A stretch of DNA of 64,000 nucleotides from Clostridia bacterium (GTDB lineage: Bacteria; Bacillota; Clostridia; Oscillospirales; CAG-272): NCBI GenBank assembly GCA_017481495.1, contig JAFUPC010000095.1, positions 1 to 64,000 on the forward strand, read 5' to 3'. The translations under genes and the position numbers were made by a program. Shown here piece by piece: positions 16,940 through 25,639 of the stretch; position 1 is the first letter of the stretch, and the number at the start of each line of letters is the position of its first letter. Below the pieces are notes generated by a model that worked only from the letters and a program-made list of their open reading frames with translations, ran no database searches and had not been told where the DNA came from.

Positions 16940-17863
16940 TTAAAATCTGTCCCAGAACCCGTCTTCCGGAGCGGCACAGCTTTCCATTGTCATAATCGTT
17001 TTGGATGCAAGATATGTCCCGACCTCCACGGCACGGGACATCGGCATTCCGCGGGTCAGTCCCATGACCGTGCCGGACAGAAACGCATCGCCCGCGCCCG
17101 TAGTGTCGGCCGGAACCGTCGGAATCGCGGGAACCGTACCGCCCGTTTCTTTGTCCGCTTCGTAATACACAGCACCCCGCTCGCCCATCGTGATGACCAT
17201 CGCACGGCATCCGACGGCGGCAATGTTCTCTTTCAAAACGCACAGCATCTCATCAGGGGACACTTCGGTCAGATCCCGCCCGAACATCCGCCCCGCTTCA
17301 ATTTCGTTGCAGACAAAGCAGTCCAGTGCCGCGACAAATTCGGGACGGTCAAGAATGACCGACATATTGCCGACGACGGTGTAGACGGGTTTTCCGTATT
17401 GCTTTGCCCATGCAAGCACCATTTCGTCGATATACGGGGAGGTGTCCAGCTCTAAAATAATATTGTCGCAGGTTTTCACCATTTCCTCGCCGCGTTCTGA
17501 AATCAACGCTTCGAGCGCCGCGGTGTCCGGCGGACAGGAGATCTGCCCGGCAACATCCCCGTTTCCGTCCAGAATCACCATCCACGTTCCGATGCCGCTT
17601 TCGTTCACACAGCGCATATATTCGGTATCCGCACCGACCGCCCGCAAACGGCGCAGAACGTCATGTCCGAGCGCGGAATCCTCGTAAAGGGATGCAAACA
17701 AGACGGGCATTCCGCACACAGCGATGTTCTCCGCCACATTGCGGCTGACGCCCCCGTGAATGAAGCGCACCTGTCCCACGTTTCTGCCCTGCGGGTGATA
17801 ATTCCCCGCCGCAAAGCCTTTAATATCTACAAATACAAATCCAACAACCAGTGTTCCTGCCAT
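16940..17863 (-). CDS. PfkB family carbohydrate/nucleoside kinase
   Basis: 307 residues. PfkB signature 1 is seen as IHGGVSRNVAENIAVCG (residues 35-51) and signature 2 as DTTGAGDAFLSG near residue 255, whose Asp is the catalytic base. This family phosphorylates sugars and nucleosides with ATP; the substrate is not readable. It opens the operon with the GH110-like protein, a metallophosphoesterase and an aminopeptidase, so it may phosphorylate a sugar released by that glycosidase. No good ribosome binding site precedes ATG 17863; the leader from the promoter is about 45 nt. Confidence 0.88.
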   Translation of the reverse strand: MAGTLVVGFVFVDIKGFAAGNYHPQGRNVGQVRFIHGGVSRNVAENIAVCGMPVLFASLYEDSALGHDVLRRLRAVGADTEYMRCVNESGIGTWMVILDGNGDVAGQISCPPDTAALEALISERGEEMVKTCDNIILELDTSPYIDEMVLAWAKQYGKPVYTVVGNMSVILDRPEFVAALDCFVCNEIEAGRMFGRDLTEVSPDEMLCVLKENIAAVGCRAMVITMGERGAVYYEADKETGGTVPAIPTVPADTTGAGDAFLSGTVMGLTRGMPMSRAVEVGTYLASKTIMTMESCAAPEDGFWDRF

Positions 17864-17914
17864 AAATTAAAATCCGTTTCTGTTTTTTGCTGTCAAAATA
17901 CATGATATGACAAT

Positions 17915-17943
17915 ATTATATCCTGTCCGGGCGGATTTGTCAA
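17915..17943 (-). promoter_or_regulatory. Promoter of the PfkB-GH110-like operon
   Basis: Minus strand TTGACA (17938-17943), 17-nt spacer, TATAAT (17915-17920): a consensus promoter downstream of topB. Confidence 0.82.
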
Positions 17944-17978
17944 GGAAAATCTGCCCCAAATGGTGATTTCTCACGTTT

Positions 17979-20369
17979 TTACATCTCCGGCAATGCCGTT
18001 TCCGGCGGTGCATCGTCAGGCGGCGGCGCATCCTCATATCTGCCCTCACGGACACCGCCCGCGCCCTCCCCGCGCTCCGCAAACCGGAATTTCACTTCCC
18101 CGCTCCCGCCGTCGAGATACAGGTGTGCGGAGAACGGCTTGCCCTTTTTGGAGGTAAACCCGGAAAGCAGGGACGTTTCGCCCTTTTCCAGCAGAGCCGC
18201 CATGTCCTCTGGTACGATCTCCCGCCCGAGAATCGTCACGCCGACCCGGAACGCGCATCCCGTTTTGTAGCCCATACAGCCCCAGGCATACGAGCCGCGC
18301 ACCACGTCATTTCCGCACAGAGGGCATTTCCCGGCACGGACAGCAGGGCGCTTTTCCCCGGATGCGGTCACAGCGGCAGTCTTCTGTCCGCGCTTGCCGC
18401 CCTTGCCCTTTGGCTGATACGGAATTTTCGTGACCGTCGTTGCGTCCTTTTTAGCAAAAATTTCGGTGATCTCCTGCTCCGCCAGCCGGACACAGTCGTC
18501 GATCGTATCCTCGCCGCGGAAAACCCGTTTGAGCGCACGGCCGAGCATGGAGGTCTTGTATTTGTCCATGGTGATCTCCATCTTTTCCAGGGATTCGATG
18601 AAAAATTCTCCGTCCGGCAGGATGGTGTAGACGTCCTTTTTCAGCTGGATATAACCGGTCTGCCGCGCGTTGTCGATGATGCCCGTCCGCGTGGCTTCCG
18701 TGCCGAGCTCCAGACCCTCGAACACCGCACGGTAGTCCTCCGTGTCGTCGCGGGTCTCATCCGTTTCTTCGTCCTCCGCAATGCCCAGCGCCGCCATTGC
18801 CTTTTTCTTTGAGGTCTTGTCGTCCTTGAACGGATTTTTGAGGTAATTGTTCAAGGTTTCAATAGTATAATGCTCCGGCGGCTTTGTTTCGCGGTCAACG
18901 GGAGTAAAGTTGATTTTGACCTTTTCGCCCTCTTCGAGCGGCGGCAGGGTCTTGAATTTTTTCGGCCCGTCGTCATACTTCATCCAGCCGGGTTCGAGTA
19001 TCACCGTACCGTTTAAGCGGAACGTTTCCAGCGGAACACCGTTTTCAAAAAGCGTGATCTCCGCCGTCGTCTTTTCCGCAATACATTCCTTTGCGCAGAA
19101 CACCGCTGCAAACCGCCGGAAGATCGTTGAATAGACCTGCATCTCCTCCTCGGACAGCTTCGTTTTATCGGGAATTTTGTAGGTCGGCGTGAGTGCGGAA
19201 TGCGACTCGATTTTGGAATCGTCAAAGATCTTCGGGGAATCCTTCATCGTGACGGGATAGCCGATGTTCTTCACATTTTCCAGAATGTCGGCGATTTTTT
19301 CCTTTTCGGCGGTCGCCAGATATTCGGAGTTGGTACGAGGGTAGGTCACATACCCCTCCTCATACAGCTTCTGTAAAATGGCAAGGCTTTTTTCCATCGG
19401 CATCTTGTATTTTTTACCAAGCGTACTTTGGAGCACGGACAGCGAATATAATTTACCGGACGGCATCGGCACACGGTTCTTTTTCAGGAACGTCACGACC
19501 GCATCGCACCCGTTGTACCGCGTACAAAGCGCCTCCGCCGCCGCGCGGCCCGCATCGTCTGCCGGAAATTCGGTTTTGGAGGTCATTTCCAGCACCTGAC
19601 CGTGCGTTTTTTCCTTTGACACGATGGCAAGGAACGGGCGCGGAACGAAGTTCCGGATCTCCATATCCCGGTCGTAGATGGCGCGCACGATCGGCACGAT
19701 AACCCTGCCCACGCGCAGAAGCGTTCCTGTGCGGATGGTCGCGTATCGGGTCAGATTGACCCCCCATAACCAGTCCACATACGTCCGCGCAAGACCCTCG
19801 TTTGCAAGATTGTCATACGTACTTTCCGGGACGAGCGATGCGGCGGCGGCGCGGATGGTCTTGTCCGTCTGGTCGGGAAGCCACAGGCGCAGAAGCGGCT
19901 TGTCAACGGCGGTTTTTCCCTTGCCTGCGGCAAGTGCATGGTCGAGTATCAGCCGGACGATGATCTCACCCTCCCGGTCGGCGTCGCCCGCGTTGACGAT
20001 CTGCGTGACGTCCTCCCGCCGGCACAGCTGTTCAATGACGGCAAACTGCTTTGGTATCCCGTCGTCGGAATAACCGCCCTTTGCACCTTTTTTGGAAGAA
20101 CGCTTCTTTTTGCCCTTTTCACTTCCGCGCAGACGAAACCGGAATGTTTCCGGAAAGCACGGCAGATTATCCAGCGTCCAGTGTGCTTTTCCGTCGGTTG
20201 CGGGCGTGGGAAGATATTCCTCCACATCACACAGCGAAAACAGATGCCCGAACGCCCATGTGACGATATACTCGTCCCCGATGAGACAGCCGTCTCCTTT
20301 CCGTGTCGCGCCCAGCGCCGATGCAATATTGTGCCCCAGACTCGGTTTTTCCGCGATAATCAGAATCAT
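17979..20369 (-). CDS. topB: DNA topoisomerase III (type IA)
   Basis: 796 residues. Toprim domain starts with LIIAEKPSLGHNIA and holds the metal motif DADREGE near residue 130; the active-site tyrosine lies in TYPRTNSEYL near residue 340. The C terminus has a zinc ribbon CPLCGNDVVRGSYAWGCMGY with a following Cys. It relaxes and decatenates DNA; such TopB-type proteins are found both on chromosomes and on mobile elements. A basic insert GSEKGKKKRSSKKGAKGG occurs near residue 90. Start 20369 follows GAGAGGAAA. Confidence 0.96.
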   Translation of the reverse strand: MILIIAEKPSLGHNIASALGATRKGDGCLIGDEYIVTWAFGHLFSLCDVEEYLPTPATDGKAHWTLDNLPCFPETFRFRLRGSEKGKKKRSSKKGAKGGYSDDGIPKQFAVIEQLCRREDVTQIVNAGDADREGEIIVRLILDHALAAGKGKTAVDKPLLRLWLPDQTDKTIRAAAASLVPESTYDNLANEGLARTYVDWLWGVNLTRYATIRTGTLLRVGRVIVPIVRAIYDRDMEIRNFVPRPFLAIVSKEKTHGQVLEMTSKTEFPADDAGRAAAEALCTRYNGCDAVVTFLKKNRVPMPSGKLYSLSVLQSTLGKKYKMPMEKSLAILQKLYEEGYVTYPRTNSEYLATAEKEKIADILENVKNIGYPVTMKDSPKIFDDSKIESHSALTPTYKIPDKTKLSEEEMQVYSTIFRRFAAVFCAKECIAEKTTAEITLFENGVPLETFRLNGTVILEPGWMKYDDGPKKFKTLPPLEEGEKVKINFTPVDRETKPPEHYTIETLNNYLKNPFKDDKTSKKKAMAALGIAEDEETDETRDDTEDYRAVFEGLELGTEATRTGIIDNARQTGYIQLKKDVYTILPDGEFFIESLEKMEITMDKYKTSMLGRALKRVFRGEDTIDDCVRLAEQEITEIFAKKDATTVTKIPYQPKGKGGKRGQKTAAVTASGEKRPAVRAGKCPLCGNDVVRGSYAWGCMGYKTGCAFRVGVTILGREIVPEDMAALLEKGETSLLSGFTSKKGKPFSAHLYLDGGSGEVKFRFAERGEGAGGVREGRYEDAPPPDDAPPETALPEM

Positions 20370-20451
20370 CGTTGTTTTTTCCTCTCTAAAATTTCTCCTA
20401 ATATTGACCACCCGTGTCTTGGGTACGGTGTAACAGTTAAAACCTTACTTT

Positions 20452-20567
20452 TGCAAGAATGCAAGCAAAAAGCTTCGCACAGAAAACCTTCGCCTTGGGG
20501 ATTAAGGGGCGAAGAAGCGAAGCATCTTCTGGGACCGTTGGGCAGGGACCCAACGGTGGATGAGGTA
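20452..20567 (+). repeat. Dispersed repeat R1 (GGTGGATGAGGTA family)
   Basis: Shares with copies at 62452-62533 and 62731-62809 the order GCAAGAA, AAGC.., CTTCGCAC, AAAACCTTC(C/G)CCTTGGGG, GGGACCG and CGGTGGATGAGGTA. This copy is longer and diverged in the middle, with an inserted hairpin GGACCGTTGGG/CCCAACGGT. Short palindromes make it REP- or MITE-like. It fills the space between topB and the interrupted membrane gene. Confidence 0.75.
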
Positions 20568-20673
20568 AATTCACCGCGCAGCGGTGATCTCCCCGTCCCG
20601 TAATCTCTGCGTACTATTATACCATATTTTTTTCGTAATTTCCAGTATTTCACAGAAAAAAGGAGACACAGAA

Positions 20674-21195
20674 ATGTTGAAACACAAGCAAAACCGCATC
20701 CGCCGCCGCTGCCGGGCAGAGCTTCACGAGATGATGTCCCGTCTTTCCCTGCCGGTTCTGCTCCTCTGTTTTACGGCGGCACTGCTGCCGGCACTGCTCC
20801 TGTCCGCACTTCTTTGCTGGAAAGCATTCTTCTTTCCCGCCGCACTGCCTGCGTTCTGCCGGGGACTGTTTCTGCCGCTGTGGCTTCTTCTGTCCGTTGT
20901 TCCGCCCGCACTGTGCGCATCGGTACTCCTGTCGTTTCCCGCAGGACAGGTGCGGTGCATTCTCGGACGGCTTCTGCCTGTGTGTATGCTCCTGCTGCTC
21001 TGAGCCGATCTGTATGTCCTGCTTTTATTGTATCATCTGCCGTATCTTCTGTGTGTGCTGTGCGCACTTGGGTGTGCCCTGGGAGCATTGTGTTCTTTAC
21101 CGGCGGCACTGGGACTGTCGCTTGTCACGGGACTTGTGATGGGGCTGACAGCGGTGTGGAACATCCTGCTTGCACTCATTTCCCTTGGTTTTTAG
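20674..21195 (+). pseudogene. Hydrophobic membrane protein gene interrupted by an in-frame TGA
   Basis: From ATG 20674 (AAAGGAGACAC upstream) a leucine- and cysteine-rich frame of 109 codons ends at TGA 21001-21003. The same frame continues without any other stop for 63 more codons of the same character (LLLLYHLPYLLCVLCALG, TGLVMGLTAVWNILLALI) to TAG 21193-21195. Read through, it would be a protein of about 173 residues with five or six membrane helices after a basic start (KHKQNRIRRRCRAE). The simplest reading is a recent nonsense mutation; a truncated three-helix product is possible. TGA is used as a normal stop by many genes here, so recoding is unlikely. Confidence 0.6.
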
Positions 21196-21336
21196 ATAGT
21201 TCTGACAGTAAACTGCCGCATCATCCTGCCGCGCCCCTTTTATGAAATATGCACAAAAATCGAGGTTTTGAAGCCCGTTTGACACCCTCTTTTTTGTAAC
21301 TTTCGCCGAATTTATGAAAATGGCACAATTTTGGTA

Positions 21337-21365
21337 TTGACAAATCCGGGATTTCATAGTATAAT
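21337..21365 (+). promoter_or_regulatory. Consensus promoter of the DUF4430-like lipoprotein
   Basis: Perfect TTGACA (21337-21342), 17-nt spacer and TATAAT (21360-21365). A leader of about 70 nt follows. Confidence 0.88.
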
Positions 21366-21441
21366 CACATCACAAGGCTTTGAGGTCATGCGGAAAACGT
21401 TCGCACGGACAGCAAGCCAACTACGAAGGAGGAAAATAAGT

Positions 21442-21867
21442 ATGAGAAAATTCAGAGTTCTGGCACTGATGCTTGCGACGATCCTTCTGGTCGGTATGTG
21501 CTCTGTTGGCTGCACGTCCAACAACGACATCACCGTTACCCTGGAGTTCTGGACAAGTGAAGATGCCGAAGCTGCATGGTGGAAGCAGGAGATCAAGGTC
21601 AATGCGGAAGCACCGACCGTTGAGCTTGTTGTCAACGAAGCCAGCGCGGAATATCCGGATCTCGGATGCACCTGGAGCGATCGCTACGAGCTGAGTCTCC
21701 CCGATTACCCGGACACCCAGCTTGAAGACGGAACCTATATGTTCTGGACCTTCACCATCGACGGTGTTGAAGCGACCGCAAAGGCAAACGAAGCGTCTGT
21801 CACCGACGGTTCTGTCATCAAGTACGTCTACACCGCGCTCAATCTCGAAGATACCGCAGCAGAATAA
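21442..21867 (+). CDS. Lipoprotein with DUF4430-like domain
   Basis: 141 residues. A signal peptide with lipobox VGC (MRKFRVLALMLATILLVG then MCSVGC) predicts a lipid-anchored outer-face protein. The mature part contains YMFWTFTIDGVEA and VTDGSVIKYVYT, fitting the W-x-F-x-I-D-G ... D-G-x-x-I-x-x-x-Y pattern of DUF4430 (transcobalamin C-terminal-like) domains. Ligand unknown. AAGGAGG precedes ATG 21442. Strong promoter and terminator make it a highly expressed single-gene unit. Confidence 0.75.
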   Translation: MRKFRVLALMLATILLVGMCSVGCTSNNDITVTLEFWTSEDAEAAWWKQEIKVNAEAPTVELVVNEASAEYPDLGCTWSDRYELSLPDYPDTQLEDGTYMFWTFTIDGVEATAKANEASVTDGSVIKYVYTALNLEDTAAE

Positions 21868-21881
21868 TTCCGAACATTCAG

Positions 21882-21940
21882 AAAAGAGTACCCCCTCGTG
21901 CTCCCGACGCGGGTTTGCATGATGCCCGGTACTCTTTTTT
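21882..21940 (+). terminator. Terminator of the lipoprotein gene
   Basis: AAAAGAGTACC ... GGTACTCTTTTTT; a long stem with an internal 30-nt branched loop and a T run. Confidence 0.88.
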
Positions 21941-21982
21941 GTTTTTGTATATGAGATTACAACCGAAAGGAGAACCAAAACC

Positions 21983-22222
21983 ATGATTTCGTTTGATATC
22001 CGGCTGTCAAAAATCGACGACGTGCGGAAATTCGTCGGCATCACGGGACAGTCCGGTGCCGATGTCGATTTAGCATCCGGGCGGTATCTGGTCGACGCGA
22101 AGTCCATCATGGGTATTTTTTCGCTTGACCTGACAAAACCCGTCAACGTCCAGATCCATTCCGACCACAGAGAAGAAGAGGCGAACGCTTTGGCAGAAGC
22201 GCTGGCACCATTCCGTGTCTGA
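21983..22222 (+). CDS. HPr-like protein lacking the phosphorylatable histidine
   Basis: 79 residues with the HPr layout: DVDLASGRYLVDAKSIMGIF covers the region around regulatory Ser46 (SIMGIFSLDL corresponds to SIMGVMSLGV). The N-terminal phosphocarrier site, normally GLHARPA, is replaced by VGITGQSGA with no histidine, so it cannot carry phosphate in the PTS. The retained Ser suggests a Crh-like regulatory role, for instance as a partner of a CcpA-type regulator; this is an inference. AAAGGAGAACC is a strong ribosome binding site. Confidence 0.82.
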   Translation: MISFDIRLSKIDDVRKFVGITGQSGADVDLASGRYLVDAKSIMGIFSLDLTKPVNVQIHSDHREEEANALAEALAPFRV

Positions 22223-22298
22223 ATAAAAGCCCCCGGACAGCATGTTCGGGACTTCACCCGCATAGAATACAGCAAAACCAGTATGGGGAGGAATCTCA

Positions 22299-23453
22299 AT
22301 GAAACGGTTCTGCTGTATTTTTTTATGCGCGGTCATGCTGTCCTGCGTTCTGCTCCCGGTCTCTGCCGCGGACACGGGAGGTGTTCCCGCATTTGGTGAC
22401 AATATCGACGCGAAATCCGCGGTTCTGATGGAAGCATCCACCGGAGAAATTCTTTATGAAAAGAATCCGGACGAAGCACTTCCGCCCGCATCCGTGACGA
22501 AGGTCATGACGATGCTCCTCGTCCTCGAAGCCATCGACGGCGGGAAAATCAAGCTTGACGATACCGTGACGGTCAGCGATTACGCATCGACGATGGGCGG
22601 CTCGCAGGTCTATCTGAAAGCCGGAGAAACGATGACCGTTTCCGACCTGCTCAAAAGTGTCATTGTCGCCTCGGCAAACGATGCGGCGGTCGCGCTGGCG
22701 GAATTTGTCGCCGGGTCGGAGGAGGCGTTCGTCGCCATGATGAACAGCCGCGCATCGGAGCTCGGCATGATGAATACGACGTTCAAAAACACCAACGGTC
22801 TGGATGATGAAGACACCGGCCACCTCACCTCCGCGCGTGACATTGCGCTGATGTCCCGGGAAGTTTTGAAGCACGACCTCGTGTTCGACTACACGACCAT
22901 CTGGATGGACACTATCCGCGGCGGCGCGTTCGGTCTGACGAACACCAACCGGCTGGTTCGCTTCTACCGCGGATGCAACGGTCTGAAAACCGGTTCCACC
23001 TCCAAGGCAGGCTTCTGCATCTCGGCAACGGCGGAGCGCGACGGAATGCAGCTCATCTGTGTCATCATGGGTTCCACGACCAAGGATGCACGCAATTCCC
23101 TCGCCGCTTCCCTGCTTGACTGGGGATTTGCCAATTATGCGCGCGTATCCGTTCCGGGCGGGGACACCGATCCCATCCCCGTCTGCGGCGGTGTAAAAGA
23201 CTGTGTGGCGGCGGAATACCCGGATTTCTCCGTTCTGCTCACCCGCGGCGCGGAAAAGAACATTGAAACCGTCCCCGAGCTTCCCTCGTCTGTTTCCGCA
23301 CCCGTGAAACAAGGGGATATTCTCGGACACATCGTCTACAAATCGGGGGACACCGTGCTCGGAACGGTCGATGTCACGGCAAAAGAGGACGTTGCGCACA
23401 TCGGATTTTTTGTGCTGTTTTTGCGGATGCTCGATGCGTTTGCCATCGGATGA
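22299..23453 (+). CDS. dacF: D-alanyl-D-alanine carboxypeptidase (low-molecular-weight PBP, DacF/PBP5 type)
   Basis: 384 residues. Signal peptide with VSAADT cleavage region at about residue 23, then PASVTK (Ser65, Lys68), SAN (residues 125-127) and KTG near residue 228, the three active-site motifs of S11 peptidases. It trims the terminal D-Ala of peptidoglycan stem peptides outside the membrane. A C-terminal beta domain of about 110 residues and a final hydrophobic FVLFLRMLDAFAIG helix match PBP5-type membrane attachment. GGGGAGGAA precedes the start. The family member cannot be pinned down between DacF and DacB. Confidence 0.9.
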   Translation: MKRFCCIFLCAVMLSCVLLPVSAADTGGVPAFGDNIDAKSAVLMEASTGEILYEKNPDEALPPASVTKVMTMLLVLEAIDGGKIKLDDTVTVSDYASTMGGSQVYLKAGETMTVSDLLKSVIVASANDAAVALAEFVAGSEEAFVAMMNSRASELGMMNTTFKNTNGLDDEDTGHLTSARDIALMSREVLKHDLVFDYTTIWMDTIRGGAFGLTNTNRLVRFYRGCNGLKTGSTSKAGFCISATAERDGMQLICVIMGSTTKDARNSLAASLLDWGFANYARVSVPGGDTDPIPVCGGVKDCVAAEYPDFSVLLTRGAEKNIETVPELPSSVSAPVKQGDILGHIVYKSGDTVLGTVDVTAKEDVAHIGFFVLFLRMLDAFAIG

Positions 23454-23506
23454 CGGCTCATTTTCTGCAATTAACAATTTATTCACAAATCGGATAAAAA
23501 AAACTC

Positions 23507-23535
23507 TTGCAATTTTCTGTCATTTTCGGTATGAT
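23507..23535 (+). promoter_or_regulatory. Promoter of pgi
   Basis: TTGCAA (23507-23512), 17-nt spacer, TATGAT (23530-23535). Confidence 0.65.
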
Positions 23536-23579
23536 TATAGTGTTTCATATATTATGTACCGAAAGGAACAAAAATTATT

Positions 23580-24920
23580 ATGGCAATCAAGTTAAACGAC
23601 AGATTTCTCGGCGGCTTCGTCGGCGAACATGAGCTTTCCGCAATGGATGACGCCGTAAAAGCGGCACACAGCAAGCTCTGGAACAAAACAGGACTCGGCA
23701 ACGACTTCCTCGGCTGGGTCGATCTCCCCGTCGATTACGACAAGGACGAATTTGTCCGTATCAAGGCGGCGGCTGAAAAGATCAAAAAGTCCTGTGATGT
23801 TCTCATCGTCATCGGCATCGGCGGCTCCTATCTCGGCGCACGCGCGGCCATCGAATTCTGCAAGTCTCCCTATTACAACAACTTAAAAAAGGATACACCC
23901 GATATTTATTTTGCAGGATGCAACATCTCTGCACAGGCGACCGAAGAGCTGCTCTCCATCTGTGAGGGCAAGGACGTTTGTCTGAACGTCATTTCCAAAT
24001 CCGGCACGACGACGGAGCCTGCCATCGCGTTCCGCATTTTCCGCGATATGCTCGTCAAGAAGTACGGCCCCGACTGCATCAAGGACCGCGTTTTCATCAC
24101 CACCGACCGCAAAAAGGGCACCCTCAAGGCATTCGCCGACGAAATGGGCTGTGAGACCTTCGTCGTTCCGGATGACTGCGGCGGACGGTATTCCGTTCTC
24201 ACCGCCGTCGGTCTGCTCCCCATCGCCGTTGCTGGCATTTCCATTGATGACATGATGGCGGGCGCGGCCGCCGCAAGAGAAGCGTTCAAGGACTGCGACC
24301 TTGCAAACAACGACTGTCTCAAATATGCCGCTTACAGAAATATCCTTCACAACAAGGGCAAGAAAACCGAAATTCTGGTTGACTACGAGCCGTGCATGAC
24401 GATGATGAACGAATGGTGGAAGCAGCTCTACGGCGAATCCGAGGGCAAGGATAACAAGGGGCTGTTCCCCGCTTCCGTCGTCTTCACCACCGACCTGCAC
24501 TCCCTCGGTCAGTACATCCAGGAAGGCGAACGCCTGATGTTCGAGACGATCCTCTCCATCAAGGACACCGGCTCCACCGTTGTCGTCCCCAACGACGAGG
24601 CAAACGTGGACGGTTTGAACTTCCTCACCGGAAAGACGCTGGAATTCATCAACTCGATGGCGTACAAGGGTGCGGCTGTCGCCCACAACGACGGCGGCGT
24701 TCCCGCAATGGTGCTGGAGCTTGACACGCGCACGGCATACGACTTCGGCTACATGGTCTACTTCTTTGAAATGGCGTGCGGCATCTCCGGCTACATCCTC
24801 GGTGTCAACCCGTTCAACCAGCCCGGCGTCGAAGCGTACAAGAAGAATATGTTCGCCCTGCTCGGCAAACCCGGCTACGAAGATGCCAAGGCGGCGCTGG
24901 AAGCGAGAATTTCCGAATAA
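23580..24920 (+). CDS. pgi: Glucose-6-phosphate isomerase
   Basis: 446 residues, the short bacillar type. It interconverts glucose 6-phosphate and fructose 6-phosphate in the cytoplasm. Seen: [32 protein letters not shown] (sugar phosphate binding), [17 protein letters not shown]-like [12 protein letters not shown], and [18 protein letters not shown] with the catalytic Lys and Gln. It has an own promoter and strongly biased codons, like fba, fitting a major glycolytic enzyme. Confidence 0.97.
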   Translation: MAIKLNDRFLGGFVGEHELSAMDDAVKAAHSKLWNKTGLGNDFLGWVDLPVDYDKDEFVRIKAAAEKIKKSCDVLIVIGIGGSYLGARAAIEFCKSPYYNNLKKDTPDIYFAGCNISAQATEELLSICEGKDVCLNVISKSGTTTEPAIAFRIFRDMLVKKYGPDCIKDRVFITTDRKKGTLKAFADEMGCETFVVPDDCGGRYSVLTAVGLLPIAVAGISIDDMMAGAAAAREAFKDCDLANNDCLKYAAYRNILHNKGKKTEILVDYEPCMTMMNEWWKQLYGESEGKDNKGLFPASVVFTTDLHSLGQYIQEGERLMFETILSIKDTGSTVVVPNDEANVDGLNFLTGKTLEFINSMAYKGAAVAHNDGGVPAMVLELDTRTAYDFGYMVYFFEMACGISGYILGVNPFNQPGVEAYKKNMFALLGKPGYEDAKAALEARISE

Positions 24921-25046
24921 GCAGTTCGTCAATCTGCACAAAATCAAGGTGTCATATTTGGAACATTTCACGAAATTTTGATTTTTACAGAATTTCACTG
25001 ATTTCCTCTTGATTTTTTTCGGATTTTCGTGTATCATATATATACA

Positions 25047-25149
25047 GCAGAAATCCGGTGGTGCGTATCACCGGGAGCACGGATACCGTCGGCAGGGTGT
25101 CTCGCTCCCCGCCCGCATTTCTGCAAACAATACTTCCCTCTCCTGCCGA
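25047..25149 (+). ncRNA. Structured mRNA leader (three-way junction with predicted pseudoknot), class unknown
   Basis: Pairings read directly: P1 GCAGAAAT 25047-25054 with ATTTCTGC 25117-25124; P2 CCGGTG 25055-25060 with CACCGG 25069-25074; P3 GAGC 25075-25078 with GCTC 25104-25107, continued by GGATACC 25081-25087 with 25096-25102. The P3 loop segment TCGGCAGG (25089-25096) is perfectly complementary to CCTGCCGA (25142-25149), which lies 5 nt before the GGAG ribosome binding site of the P-loop gene. This could gate translation. I cannot match it to a named riboswitch class. Confidence 0.6.
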
Positions 25150-25164
25150 GAAATGGAGTTACTT

Positions 25165-25575
25165 ATGTTAAAGCTGATTGTTGGCCTCAAAGGTTCCGGT
25201 AAGACCAAGACCCTCATTGAGATGGCAAACGCTGCACCCCAGTCCACGAACGGTGCCGTTGTCTGCCTCGAACAGGGCGACAAGCTGAAATTCGACATCA
25301 CCCATCAGGTCCGACTGATTGATACAAAGGAATATGCCATCGGTGACGGCCAGGCACTGTACGGCTTCATCTGCGGCATCGTTGCATCCAACCACGACAT
25401 CACCGACATTTTCGTTGATTCCGCGCTCAAAATCTGCCGCGACAACGTCGATGAATTCACGGTCGCCGTCAAGGAAATCGCCGCATTCGTCAACGCAAAC
25501 AACATCAACTGCGTCATGACCGCTTCCATCGCGGCAGCAGGTCTCCCCGCAGAGCTTCAGCAGTTCCTGCAGTAA
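25165..25575 (+). CDS. Small P-loop ATPase of unknown function
   Basis: 136 residues. It opens with a Walker A motif (IVGLKGSGKTKTLIEM) and has a hydrophobic strand ending in acid (DIFVDSALKICRD) as a possible Walker B. The length is that of a single minimal P-loop domain; no HNH, helicase or kinase lid motifs are visible. GGAG sits 9 nt ahead of ATG 25165, within reach of the structured leader, so expression is probably controlled at translation. An in-frame upstream ATG at 25009 would run through the structured leader and is rejected. Terminated by a hairpin at 25601. Confidence 0.75.
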   Translation: MLKLIVGLKGSGKTKTLIEMANAAPQSTNGAVVCLEQGDKLKFDITHQVRLIDTKEYAIGDGQALYGFICGIVASNHDITDIFVDSALKICRDNVDEFTVAVKEIAAFVNANNINCVMTASIAAAGLPAELQQFLQ

Positions 25576-25600
25576 GCCCATCCAAAGGAATACAAACCAA

Positions 25601-25636
25601 AAGGGTATCGCCACCATCCGGACGGTACCCTTTTTC
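25601..25636 (+). terminator. Terminator of the P-loop gene
   Basis: AAGGGTATCG / CGGTACCCTT type stem followed by TTTTTC. Confidence 0.82.
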
Positions 25637-25639
25637 ATT

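Noticed and set aside
15423..16943. Plus-strand ORF of 506 codons
   Set aside because: Antisense shadow of the GH110-like gene.
21001..21003. TGA read as an amino acid (recoding or selenocysteine)
   Set aside because: Many intact genes in the window end with TGA, no SECIS-like hairpin is seen just downstream and the position is in a membrane helix.
21366..21441. Cobalamin riboswitch upstream of the DUF4430-like lipoprotein
   Set aside because: The leader is only about 70 nt and the conserved B12 box is not present.
25047..25124. Small SRP RNA or a known riboswitch class
   Set aside because: The conserved SRP loop (GGAAG...AGCA) is absent and I could not match ZTP, THF, SAM-II or preQ1-II consensus words; kept as an unclassified leader.
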